Both the position numbers and the translations under genes were made by a program. The notes beneath the pieces were generated by a model. That model was given only the letters and a program-made list of their open reading frames with translations, had not been told where the DNA came from and did no database searches. A stretch of 18,556 bases of DNA. It comes from Temnopleurus reevesii. Its lineage: Eukaryota; Echinodermata; Echinoidea; Temnopleuroida; Temnopleuridae. The DNA is taken from positions 1 to 18,556 of the forward strand of contig BQKZ01010552.1 in assembly GCA_036244855.1 (NCBI GenBank), in the 5' to 3' direction. Numbering within the stretch: position 1 is the stretch's first letter; every line of letters begins with the position of its first letter. Below are positions 9,001-17,198 of this stretch, piece after piece.

Positions 9001-12000
9001 ATCCTACAAGTATGATGACCTTCACAAGAAAGGAGAAATGGAGAAAAAAATTATAGCAAATAAATATGAATTGTTCTTTGTATGAAAAATCAAACATTTA
9101 CACATTGACTGGGCATTGTGGTGTGTGCCTGAAATCAAGGTGTTTGGGACAGTTGGTTTCTGCACTGAGGGTTCATGCCCTGGACGGTGTTTCAACAAAT
9201 CGTTTTTAAAGTTACGCATGACTTTAAGAAAGACTGGAGCACGTTAACGAGTGTTATACGCGTAAGATTCAAATCATTCGGCACAAGAACTGATACCAGT
9301 CTTGTGTTAAGTTGTTCTTACATTCTATCGTAACTTGGTATTGATATTGAAATTTGAATGATACAGGCTGTAAAACTCAATTCATTTCTTTCTCCCATAA
9401 GTTAGCATTAATGAAGGTTGGGCCCATTATCATCTATATATAATTCACACAGTGAAAACAAAGCAATCCTGCTAAAATGCATAGAAAATTATGATAAAAA
9501 CCAGGAAAATGATTTTCTACGTAAACATACCTCTTGCACGCTGGCAGGTACTACAGTACTGGAAGGGTTGAACAATGGTGTGCTGGGAGAAATGGTCCTC
9601 TATTAAATACAAAAGTGACAAAGAAATTGATATACACTGACATAAAACATTGTGGTGTATGATTGATTATATGAAGTTATGAGGTAATATCATATGAAGT
9701 CCAGAGACAATTGATTGAATTCAAATATGGAAATAACATTCCCACAAACAAACTTGAAGTACAAGCATCTAATAACTATTGAGCAAAACAAGTGAGGAAA
9801 AATCCTGGAAACTGACAGTCCAGTTCCATGGTAAAGTTTTTTTTTCTTAATAATTCACCTAATGAGTAGAGTTTACTAAATAATAGTCAAAAGAAGATTT
9901 GTATTTTCGATAGATTATTCATTGTCATTATGATGATGCAGGAAAATAACAAATTCTAAAAGTCCAAATTTTCGACTTTAAATTTCAGAAATCTTCAAAG
10001 TAGGCATATAAGTTGAATGATAACAAGAACAAGCCTTAATGCATATTTGCAAGAACGAAGTAATCTTTTACATTCAAATCAGACTGAGATTGTAAGAACA
10101 TCAACCTGACTGACACAAAAATGGAGTATAAGTAGAGTAAATCAAATGAAACTAAGATAACCAATCTTAAACCAAACTGTAAAAGCAATTGAAAACTGAT
10201 GGAATTGTGACTACCAAAATAGGCAGTGATTTTACAGAACTATGAAAATTATTTTTTTCTAAATCATACTGAGACTTACTGGATCAAAGGTGGGCATGTT
10301 GAACTTGGCTTGTTTGTAGCCAAGGAAGAACTCCTCAGGTGTCTTGAAGGGAATGCCAACATTCAGGGCAAACTGGAAGAAAATGAAACAATGAATGAAA
10401 ATACAGGAACAATGATGAATGCATTTTTCAAATGGTATTACGGAGGTTTCGATTTCATTCATCACATTCACACTCGATAGGAAGTGGTGCATCATAGTTT
10501 TGCCCGTCTGCTCATTGTTAAATGCACAACTACCTGTGACGTAACAATAGGCAGACGTGCAAAACTCTTACGTACTACTTCCGGTTGACGTATCCTTCGT
10601 CACAGTTGATTAAAATCGAAAACTCAAAATTTTAGCTTCATTAAATTTTATATAAAGAAAAGAAATGGCTATTATTTCAATGAATATAAAATCATCGTCT
10701 TCATGAAAATAAACTTTTTGTTAATATAACGGCATATTTATCTCTCCTTAGAATGGAAGAGTCAAATATATGACAGAGAACATCCCGAAGCTTAGTGTCC
10801 ATCGCTGAAATAACAAATGATAATAAAATATTTTGATGTTAAATTTTGCACTCTATCTCAGAGAAATGTAACCTCCACATTATAAATACATGTAGTTTAC
10901 ACAATGAAATTGAACGACAAAGAAACTTGACATGGTAACCTAATTGACATTCAAGTCTTCACAATGACTCTAGGCCACAGAAGAAATGTACTTCCCTATC
11001 GTTCTGGAATGAAAATGCATTGTAAGTGTCACACCTTATTGATGAATAATGGGAAGGAAATTTCAGTCTCCTAAAGTCATTCTAATCTTATGATCAAGAT
11101 TCTGCTGAGATCGAAAGCTCAGGCTCTTTTTTCCTGCATTTTACTCCACAGCACTGCATCATTGGATAAGAAATTTCAGCAGTTCTCTTTATTCACTTGT
11201 CATTTTAAAGGTTTTAATCAGAAGCTGTTTACTTTGCCCAGTTTCCTTATCATTCAACTTCATAAATGAAAAGCATAACACTCTTGATGTCTTACCAGAC
11301 GATCACTCATGGAGAAGTCTTTCTTCTTCTTAGGAGCCCAGTCCACTGGTCTGCCTGCTGCATCTGTAGAGAGAGATTAAATAGGCAAAATCGTTAATTG
11401 GTGAACTTTGTATATGTCCAACCTCACTTTTCATTATATTATTTGAATCTCGGCTGTTACATCTGATTTTTCTTCATTTAATGATAACATGATAATTCCA
11501 GGGTTGGGTTCCCTTTTGAATTCCCTTCCCTCAAAGACAGAGATAATTTCTCTGATTAAGAAGGTAAACTTCAAATTATGATGGGATTGGGGAAGAAGAA
11601 AATGAAAGGAATGGAGAGTTTTGATGCACTTACCTCCCACATACATGCTAGCCTTGATGTCGATCTTGATGCCATCGTTGCATTTAGACTGCATGTATTC
11701 CCACATCCCCGTCATGGGCTTGCGATACACTCCTCCCGCTGTAGCAGCGAATGCCTACATGAAAATTCAGAAAAGGGGAAAATATAACAATATCTAAGTA
11801 TTTCAAAATGTGCAGAATTCTTAAGTATATAAATTTGAGCCTGTGTATTACTCAACTGAAATTTTAATTAGCGCCCCCCCCCCATCAAACTTGCGAGTGG
11901 ATTACGTCACTGAAGTAAAAAGCAATCATAAGCAGTGCCCCACGCCTTATGACCTGACCTCACAACTGCCTTGCAACTGTTGGTTTTGTGTGGTCTGTTA

Positions 12001-15000
12001 GCTGCTCAGAGACACACGTATTTCACCATTGTTACATCATAATCAATATGCTTGTCTGATTGGATGTGAGCTTATGACTCAGTTATTAGGATTTAACATG
12101 TCAAATCGCCACGACTGGCCTTGCGATTGCTTACAACTTTGTACAACTGATATGATATAAAAATTTGGCTCACTCAGTCGCAAGCCAGTTGTAAGGTGGT
12201 TGAGTCATAACATGTGTGGTGGGCTTCATGCAACATTTGTGATTGAGCCTTAGAAAAGAGTCAAAAGTACTATTTTACTTGCACTGGAACTGCACTATAA
12301 CCTATGACCTATGGATACTATTTAAAAAGGGCTCAGAACTATTATTTTACCTGTAGTGGTATTCCAAGCTTCTTCTGAACATTGCCAAGTTTTCTTCTAA
12401 ATTCCTTGACGGTCAGCTTGCCTTTGCTGATACCAAGCTGGTTGGTGAATATCACAATCTGAAGGAACAAGAAAGAATGACCATTACAATCCAGAAAATT
12501 TACATGGCTGCATCTCAGTGAAATCTGCCCACAGAGTTTACCTCAATCTGATTACTCCTAGTCTCTCCGAGTCTAAATTCTAATAACATTTCATCTACAC
12601 TTTACAGATATTTGTGGACGTGTCATCATGTAGTTGTTCTGACTCTTTCCTTTCAACCCGAGGATCATAGTTTCTAATCGTACCGTAGCGTAATTTTCCT
12701 TCAGTGCGAAACTTACGCACCTCGTGCTGCACTAAAATTTTTTAAAATGGGTACTTGGTAACATTTTATTTCTTGAAATGCTTGAGCAACAGTAGCTGGC
12801 TTGGCAGCATAGCTAGGGTAATAATATTGTACCTAGTATTAGGCATATTAAGCTAAAGCCAGGGTTATAATGCTGCAATTGTAGAGCACTTAGGGAATTC
12901 TTCATCATTAAGAGTTGATAAGTGCTATATAAAATCTGTTCATTATTATTATAGTAGAGTATATAGTGATTTCTCTTAAGGTACCTATTGTTATAGTATA
13001 GTACAATTTTAGAGTAATCTTGACCTGAATAATGATCTGCTTACTTACCTTATATCCACCAGCATGTAGCTTCTTCAATTTACCAGGCACTTCAGAGAAA
13101 ATGATTCTGAAAATAAAATAAACAACCATATTGTAAAAAGTATAGTACTAGATTAGTCTATCACCATTATGAGAATTAATGTGCTTGAATAAAATATAAA
13201 TGAAATAAACTCAAAATGGTAGTAAGTTGTGATACCATGTGTCCTGAATCCCATAACATTTAAAATAAAGGTATGCAACTCCAGATGATCGCCATAATAA
13301 AGTAGCAAGAATCATATTGAAACAAGTGCAAGTTAACATGCCTTTTGGGTGAAACTCTTTTGAACAATTTTGCAAAAAAAAACATACTAATATACTGGTG
13401 ACTGACACTGTAAAATGTACTCGAACCAAAATCAATAGTAGGTATTCCGAGGTGTTTCAGTAGTTTTGTGGACCAGCATTCAAAGAAAGGCACTGCAGCA
13501 AGGAATCAAAGAAACCCTAACATAGTAACAAGAACACTGACATACTATTGAAATGAGTGGAAACATCGCTTGACTCAATTCAGTTCTTGCTACAGTGTTG
13601 GTCAACATAATTTATCTTGTTTACGTTTTTATCGCTATTTTAAAACCAATAACAATGGAATCACAGTTGGATCACTGGGCTAAATCCATCGTTCTGGACT
13701 TTTATACTAATCAAAGGTAAACAAAGTATGATGGTTTCATGCAATGGTATCAGAACAATTAGATATGAAGAACATACAAATGATTCAACAGTAAGTGGTG
13801 GGGAGGGGGAGAATCCATGACCTTCTGGACTGTGGAATAAGAGTGGTGTTATTGAATACCTGAAAAATACCACCACGGGTAAAATATTTTTTTCTTGAAT
13901 CAGGAGTACCCAGAAATAGGTGTTTTCTCTTTAGAATTGGACCTGAGATGGGTAGGGCATAGTTGAAAATGAGTAAAATGACAAATTATGCTAATTCTTT
14001 GTTCTGATGCACCACATGTTATTTATATAGCACCACTGATTTTTCAATTTCATCAAAATTCTTGCAGATTTTAGACATAAACACCAGTCGTAATTTGTAA
14101 AATTCAGAGGGCACTGGGAGACGATCTTCAAACTCACTTCCAATCATCAGCATTCTGGGCAAACACCTTTCCTGATGCTGTAGTGATCAATGTACCATCC
14201 ATGTCAAAGCACACTACCTATAGAAAAGAAAAAAAAAAAAAGATAGATCAGCGTATTAGAGATGCTAACTTTCCAGAATATATCTAATCAAAAATTAAAA
14301 TGTGAATCACCAATCAGATGAACCAAATATTTTCATGGGAGAGAAAGCACTATCATGTTATTGCTATCAATGAGGAGTTATTTGGTTCAGCTGTTAGATG
14401 GTAGACATTTTAATTTTAATTGTCATGAATCTCTTATCAATACATTTCGAAGGCACTCCTAAACAGAAGCCACTGAATAATTAACATAAACTTTCATGAA
14501 ATGTGGGAAGAATAGTATTTCTTTTGTTTTTAATTCTTTTTCCATTGTATTTAGAGAAATAGATACAAACAAAAACATTTTCTCTGTATTATGCAAATTT
14601 ACTAATTCTACTAGTGGAACATTCACAGAAATTTAAAAATTTTATGATTATCTTCTTTATAACTGGCTCTGAGAGTCGGTGTAATGTCAATTCATTTGTT
14701 AATTCCCAAGGTAATAAATGAGTAGCAAGTCCTCTTGCCAAGCTTTCTTTCATTGGAAATAATTTGTTTCAGCTGTTCGTTTATTAATCTCTAACTTCTG
14801 ATTGAATCTGACTGATTATTCCCCCTTTTCTGTTTTGTGATTCGTTTCTGATGGAAGCACATGAAATAATCATATCTGTGTTGGTTTTTATTACCCATGC
14901 AAATGTTTGTACAGACTAGAATGATCTTCGATAATTTTTCTACATTTGCAATTCTATTTCAAACCTAATCAAAGTAAACATATACATAGAAGAAAATAAA

Positions 15001-17198
15001 TCTCCAGCTCCATACCTTGGAACCAGCTTTAACTCCAACACTCTTGTAAACCAACAGCTTGCCATCTTCTTTCCACTCCTCCACCGTGCTGGGTTTCCCA
15101 CTCTCACCAGCAGGGGCACCACTCTCCGAGGCTTCAACATTCTCTGTCTTTGATGTCTTCTCTCCTCCTCCATCGACCCGGCTCTCTTTGATCATCTTCT
15201 TGTCACCCGGCGGAGGCGAGCTGCCAATTTTCTTTGATTCCCGCTTCTTCTCCGCCTCTTCGGCGTTCCGTTGCAGAGCTGCCAATCTCTGATCGATGTC
15301 GTCCATCGGCGGCTCCTCTTCCTTCTTGCTCTTCTTGCTCTCCGGCTTCTTATCCTTTGCACTGTCGCTATCATCGTCATCATCATCATCCAATGGCCTT
15401 TTTCGGTCCACTTTCATTTGCTTCTTACCATCTTTGGCAGTCCCTTGTGTGCTTGCTGATGATTTAGAGCTTTCTGGTTCTGTAGGATCGGTATTAATGA
15501 AGTTGACGCTGTACTCGTACTTTCCCTTGAGAAGTTCAAAGCAGTCTCCTTTTGACAATTTGGCCGTCGCTCCTTTCTGCAATTCATTGCCATGACAACA
15601 GGCTGCATTGGGACCAATCTTGATTGAGTAGGAAAAAAGTGAAAGGATAGATTAATTATCTAAAAGGAGACCACACTTTGTGATAGCTGCTATGAGTTTC
15701 GAAATCACACCAATATTCAGCTGCACAAACCTTTTATGGATTGTTTCATCCACAAAGTCCCATTTGAGACAATATAACTCTTGAGGATAAGAAATCATAC
15801 ACTATGAAATTGAGGTTCACATGAATTGGCACAATATAAAGACGCCCATTCAAGCCTTCACACTGGCCGTAGCGGACGAAAGATAGTAACTTTACTGTTA
15901 TTCAGGAAACAGATGCAACACACGTTCTACATATCTTTGTAGAATAATAGGTTCAGGAATTTCTTTTCTATGCTACAGTTATTGTGAAGGCTTGACTGGA
16001 CAGTTATACACTTGTCAAACTTCTTCATCCTCCCATTTTGTGATGAGCAACCAATTTTTCTAAATTAATTTTCAATTCCTGAAGTACAGGTACTCCGAAT
16101 AGACAGAGAGATGAACATGGGTTCTATCACCAATGAAATAAATATTGGCTTAAAAACTGTAAAGTATTAGGGGTGGTTTATATTGGTAAATTTGGAAAAC
16201 TATAAATATCTTTACCTGTCTTATTCCTGCCTGAATCCTTTTTGGTGTGATTTTTTGGTGTGATTGTCATTTTTTAGTGAATGGTGGAAGACAGCTGCTG
16301 GGAATAAGGCTTTTTTTTTTTGGGGGGGGGGGGGGGCTGGGCAAATCAGAGCCACATCCCTTATAGGAAAGCATAAGTTGCTCTCAGCCTCAGATACAGA
16401 CCTGTTTGACCGTCAATGTCTTGGAAGAATAATCCGCTGTCAGTTCCACTGAAAGAGGTAAAAAATAAACAAGCAAGTTAAGTTACTAAAAACCATCAAG
16501 CGTCAAAAGCATGAAAATATTCTTAAAAGAAAAAACCATAACCTTAATACAGAAACAGAAAGAACAGAAGAAACAGATTAGGATGTCAAATTTTATAGTA
16601 GGAAAATCTTACATATGCAAAGTTCAACTGAACCTCTCAATTGAAGTTTGTTAAAGTTCAATTAACATTCATAACTCTTATATTTTCGTAACAAAACTCC
16701 ATAAAGTTAATCTTTTCATGCATTGAATTAAAGCAGCTTCATCATGATCATCTTGTGTTCAATTTCTTAATCCATTTAAAACTCTAAGAACCGTCCAGTC
16801 CTTTGGGTTATTTCATCAACAATTCTCTTTAAAAAAAAATCTTTGTTTGTATTCTAAATTCCTCCCCAAAGGCCCAATATCAATCCATTTTACACACTTC
16901 TCTTTATTTGCCAGCTTGGAAAATCATCACATCTTTTAAAATGCAACATTTATCTATCTTCAATAAGAGGAAAACATCCTTTGCCTAAAACCTACAAATT
17001 TCAATTGATGATGTACATTTGCTTAATAAGAAATATAAAGCAATCCTCACCATGTTGTCTGGATAGTTTCTTGTCCGTGATTCCCGTAACGGGACTCCGT
17101 CCAAGAACGATGGGCTGGTCCCGGGGAACATCGATGTCATGAGGCCCTTGGAACTCAGCTCCTCCTCGAGTTGGTTTTATCTGACATTTCCAGGGCAT
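5899..17198 (-). CDS. PNKP: Bifunctional polynucleotide phosphatase/kinase (complete, 15 coding exons)
   Basis: PNKP removes 3'-phosphates and phosphorylates 5'-hydroxyls at DNA breaks, so that polymerase and ligase can act in single-strand break, base-excision and end-joining repair. Exons in transcript order: 17051-17198, 16402-16448, 15016-15618, 14138-14217, 13049-13106, 12351-12458, 11634-11754, 11296-11363, 10280-10372, 9531-9599, 8992-9019, 8582-8643, 7340-7449, 6432-6519, 5899-6090. They sum to 1875 nt (624 aa) with all phases consistent. Domains: FHA at about 1-107 (LGRSP with R34; S46-R47); charged linker at about 108-245; HAD phosphatase with [10 protein letters not shown] (D271/D273), IFTNQ (T317), YRKP (K360) and VGDAAGR (D389); kinase with P-loop GLPASGKST (471-479), VNRDT (D496) and IDNTNAD (521-526). 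Human PNKP is 521 aa; the excess is mostly linker. An in-frame ATG at 17282 would add 28 residues, but its context is poor and residues from M(17198) match the family start. Confidence 0.97.
6091..6431 (-). other. PNKP intron 14
   Basis: Canonical boundaries. A small palindrome gatattaaacaatatc near 6219 is the only structure noticed. Confidence 0.8.
6432..6519 (-). CDS. PNKP: PNKP exon 14: kinase lid region
   Basis: Encodes (R)[19 protein letters not shown] and [10 protein letters not shown], matching human RYVQCARAAGVPCRCFLF and EQARHNN. Acceptor CTTGATAG, donor AAG|GTAAAT. Confidence 0.96.
6520..7339 (-). other. PNKP intron 13
   Basis: AT-rich. A sequence ending GGAGTTGACTGTA (7217-7229) resembles one terminus of the CAGTCAA-type MITEs, but a matching left end is not convincing. 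Confidence 0.6.
7340..7449 (-). CDS. PNKP: PNKP exon 13: kinase DT and IDNTN motifs
   Basis: Encodes [31 protein letters not shown] (residues 496-531). D496 corresponds to the kinase general base. The acceptor tract is itself a (TTTG)n repeat (7453-7473) followed by TTTCAG; donor AAAAG|GTATTC, phase 2 out. Confidence 0.96.
7453..7473. repeat. (AAAC)n microsatellite forming a splice-acceptor tract
   Basis: Four AAAC units plus an A-run lie immediately upstream (in minus orientation) of PNKP exon 13. On the transcript they provide the U-rich tract next to the 3' splice site. Confidence 0.8.
7541..7648. mobile_element. 108-bp near-perfect hairpin element
   Basis: The arms 7541-7587 and 7602-7648 are 47-bp reverse complements with four mismatches, separated by a 14-nt loop. 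The arms begin aaaagagcttgagctttcga. A homologue of one arm occurs at 11087-11132, so this is a dispersed family and not a local accident. It lies inside PNKP intron 12 and would be transcribed as a stable stem. No coding capacity. Confidence 0.8.
7836..8365 (+). repeat. Diverged tandem duplication, about 265-bp unit
   Basis: Copy 1 (about 7836-8095) and copy 2 (about 8110-8365) share, in order, GAATGATTA.ATCAGCTTTC, GACTCTCTTT.TCCAACATTTACAA, TTACTCCTTCTTCAAACAATCAGGCCCCTAAAAT and TTGAGGGCAACCAAACT. Substitutions and small gaps show an older event. Each unit contains a small inverted-repeat element (see 7993-8090). Confidence 0.85.
7993..8090. mobile_element. 98-bp inverted-repeat element (copy 1), with a second copy at about 8268-8363
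   Basis: The arms tttggttgccctcaa (7993-8007) and ttgagggcaaccaaa (8076-8090) are an exact 15-bp inverted repeat. The homologous element in the second tandem unit has a decayed left arm (gtttcgttgcccttgaa, from about 8268) and an intact right arm (8349-8363). Confidence 0.7.
8582..8643 (-). CDS. PNKP: PNKP exon 12: P-loop second half
   Basis: Completes Ser475 and reads [20 protein letters not shown] (residues 476-495). K477 and S478 are the ATP-phosphate-binding residues by analogy. Acceptor TTTACAG, donor AGG|GTGAGT. Confidence 0.96.
8992..9019 (-). CDS. PNKP: PNKP exon 11: 28-nt micro-exon, first half of the P-loop
   Basis: Encodes VIILVGLPA plus the first base of Ser475. The flanking exons supply VQE and SGKST, rebuilding a Walker A motif. 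Acceptor TTGTGAAG, donor GCAT|GTAAGT. The micro-exon is required to keep the frame and the kinase motif. Confidence 0.92.
9020..9530 (-). other. PNKP intron 10
   Basis: Contains a weak imperfect inverted repeat (cacaagaactgat/accagtcttgtg, about 9281-9306) with poorly matching outer arms. No gene. Confidence 0.5.
9531..9599 (-). CDS. PNKP: PNKP exon 10: interdomain segment
   Basis: Encodes [20 protein letters not shown] and VQE (23 codons), bridging phosphatase and kinase. It continues FDP-RT as in human FDPRT. Acceptor TTTAATAG, donor GAG|GTATGT; phase 0. Confidence 0.88.
9600..10279 (-). other. PNKP intron 9
   Basis: AT-rich, canonical borders, no repeat or coding signal noticed. Confidence 0.6.
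10280..10372 (-). CDS. PNKP: PNKP exon 9: end of phosphatase domain
   Basis: Encodes [20 protein letters not shown] and [11 protein letters not shown], aligning with the human FALNLGLPFATPEEFFL..FDP region. Acceptor TTCCAG, donor CCA|GTAAGT; phase 0. Confidence 0.96.
10480..10582. mobile_element. 103-bp fold-back element
   Basis: The inner arms 10497-10520 and 10542-10565 are a 24-bp inverted repeat with about three mismatches (gttttgc.cgtctgc..attgtta). The complementarity continues outward imperfectly to 10480 and 10582 (ggaagt...acttcc). The loop is about 21 nt. It sits in PNKP intron 8. Short non-autonomous element of unknown family. Confidence 0.7.
10945..10990 (+). repeat. Diverged half-copy of the 15844-16001 element arm
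   Basis: The segment gacattcaagtcttcacaa and the following sequence resemble the left arm at 15844 (cccattcaagccttcacac). No matching second arm is seen nearby. Confidence 0.4.
11087..11132 (+). repeat. Half-copy of the hairpin element
   Basis: Starts cttatgatcaagattctgct, then agatcgaaagctcaggctc. It matches the right arm at 7603-7648 with a few substitutions. The partner arm is absent, so this is a truncated or solo-arm copy in PNKP intron 8. Confidence 0.75.
11296..11363 (-). CDS. PNKP: PNKP exon 8: phosphatase VGDAAGR motif
   Basis: Completes codon D389 and reads [20 protein letters not shown], then DRL. HAD motif IV acidic residue plus the DFS..DR segment conserved in PNKP. Acceptor CTACAG, donor CTG|GTAAGA. 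Confidence 0.96.
11634..11754 (-). CDS. PNKP: PNKP exon 7: phosphatase YRKP motif
   Basis: Encodes residues 349-388 with [14 protein letters not shown] (motif III lysine K360) and SMYVG leading into motif IV. Acceptor ATGTAG, donor GGGAG|GTAAGT, phase 1 out. Confidence 0.96.
11874..11883. repeat. Poly-C tract
   Basis: Ten consecutive C bases in PNKP intron 6, a likely sequencing or assembly weak point. Confidence 0.9.
11934..12226. mobile_element. About 290-bp fold-back element with imperfect 45-50-bp arms
   Basis: The left arm 11934-11979 (ccccacgccttatgacctga..ccttgcaactg) is complementary to the right arm 12175-12226 (cagtcgcaagccagttgtaa..tgagtcataa..gggctt) with several mismatches and indels. 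Internal sub-repeats of the CTTGCRA.TG and TTATGACTCA type occur. It is in PNKP intron 6. No transposase. Confidence 0.55.
12351..12458 (-). CDS. PNKP: PNKP exon 6: phosphatase IFTNQ motif
   Basis: Encodes residues 313-348 beginning [14 protein letters not shown]. The TNQ is HAD motif II. Acceptor CCTTCAG, donor CAG|GTAAAA; phase 0 at both ends. Confidence 0.96.
12775..12955 (+). mobile_element. SINE-like element with LINE-type 3' tail
   Basis: The 3' end reads GATAAGTGCTATATAAAATCTGTTC followed by (ATT)n. It is preceded by TTGTAGAGCACTTAG, mirroring the AGCGCTATATAAATTC..ATT-rich end of the LINE at 2985-3016. The body (about 12775-12870) is non-coding. Tail sharing suggests mobilisation by a CR1/L2-like LINE. 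The 5' limit and a promoter-bearing head are not certain. Confidence 0.6.
13049..13106 (-). CDS. PNKP: PNKP exon 5: phosphatase domain
   Basis: Encodes [20 protein letters not shown] (residues 293-312), matching the human ILYPEIPRKLRELEAEGYK block. Acceptor TTTTCAG, donor AAG|GTAAGT. Confidence 0.94.
13107..14137 (-). other. PNKP intron 4
   Basis: Holds the second copy of the dispersed repeat at about 14024-14119, ending only about 20 bp from exon 4. The rest shows no supported feature. Confidence 0.7.
14024..14119 (+). repeat. Dispersed repeat, copy B
   Basis: Same orientation and same core as 304-395, including cttgcagatttt and aattcagagggcac. Here it abuts the donor side of PNKP exon 4. 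Confidence 0.6.
14138..14217 (-). CDS. PNKP: PNKP exon 4: phosphatase catalytic motif
   Basis: Encodes [19 protein letters not shown] onward (residues 267-292). This is the HAD DxDGT motif, with D271 as expected nucleophile and D273 as expected acid/base by family analogy. Acceptor TCTATAG, donor TGGAA|GTGAGT, phase 2 out. Confidence 0.96.
14218..15015 (-). other. PNKP intron 3
   Basis: AT-rich with canonical ends. An A-rich run lies at 14230-14242 next to the acceptor. No repeat or gene recognised. Confidence 0.6.
15016..15618 (-). CDS. PNKP: PNKP exon 3: FHA end plus long charged linker (603 nt)
   Basis: Encodes residues 66-266. The FHA domain finishes with [20 protein letters not shown]. 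The linker then carries VDRKRPLD (possible nuclear signal), a seven-Asp run (142-148), KKSKKEEE, a helix-prone [21 protein letters not shown] segment (174-194), a Gly/Ser/Glu-rich part, and [19 protein letters not shown], which resumes homology just before the phosphatase. Acceptor AATCAAG, donor AAG|GTATGG, both phase 0. Confidence 0.93.
15370..15390 (-). repeat. GAT/GAC trinucleotide repeat coding seven Asp
   Basis: Seven consecutive Asp codons (six GAT, one GAC) in the PNKP linker, a potential length polymorphism within coding sequence. Confidence 0.9.
15844..16001. mobile_element. 158-bp inverted-repeat element
   Basis: The arms 15844-15873 and 15972-16001 are 30-bp reverse complements with about six to seven mismatches, centred on an exact tcaagccttcaca block and ending in gtagc. 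It lies in PNKP intron 2, with a diverged arm-like copy at 10945-10990. A MITE of unknown family. Confidence 0.65.
16311..16336. repeat. T11-G15 homopolymer junction
   Basis: Eleven T followed by fifteen G in PNKP intron 2. Such runs are prone to length error and, on the transcript, give a C-run followed by an A-run. Confidence 0.95.
16402..16448 (-). CDS. PNKP: PNKP exon 2: FHA domain strands (47 nt)
   Basis: Encodes [16 protein letters not shown] (residues 50-65), aligning with the human VELVADPETRTVAVKQ segment. Acceptor TTTCAG, donor CAG|GTCTGT. The donor has GT but otherwise departs from GTRAGT, so it may be weak. Small exon, phase 1 in and phase 0 out. Confidence 0.9.
16449..17050 (-). 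other. PNKP intron 1
   Basis: AT-rich, canonical donor GTGAGG and acceptor TTTCAG. No repeat or coding signal recognised. Confidence 0.6.
17051..17198 (-). CDS. PNKP: PNKP exon 1: FHA domain, first half
   Basis: Encodes residues 1-49. Contains [19 protein letters not shown], which carries the phospho-peptide-binding Arg34, Ser46 and Arg47 of PNKP/APTX-type FHA domains that dock on CK2-phosphorylated XRCC1/XRCC4. Donor CATG|GTGAGG, phase 1. The start has A at -3. An in-frame stop lies two codons before the alternative ATG at 17282, so only these two starts are possible. Confidence 0.93.

Noticed and set aside
9228..9362. Imperfect palindrome with acaagaactg/cagtcttgt and outer gattcaaatcatt/tttgaatgat
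   Set aside because: Too many mismatches and inconsistent spacing to claim an element by eye.
15059..15617. Several overlapping frames on both strands
   Set aside because: They are shadows of PNKP exon 3, caused by its biased codon content (GAT, AAG and GAG runs).
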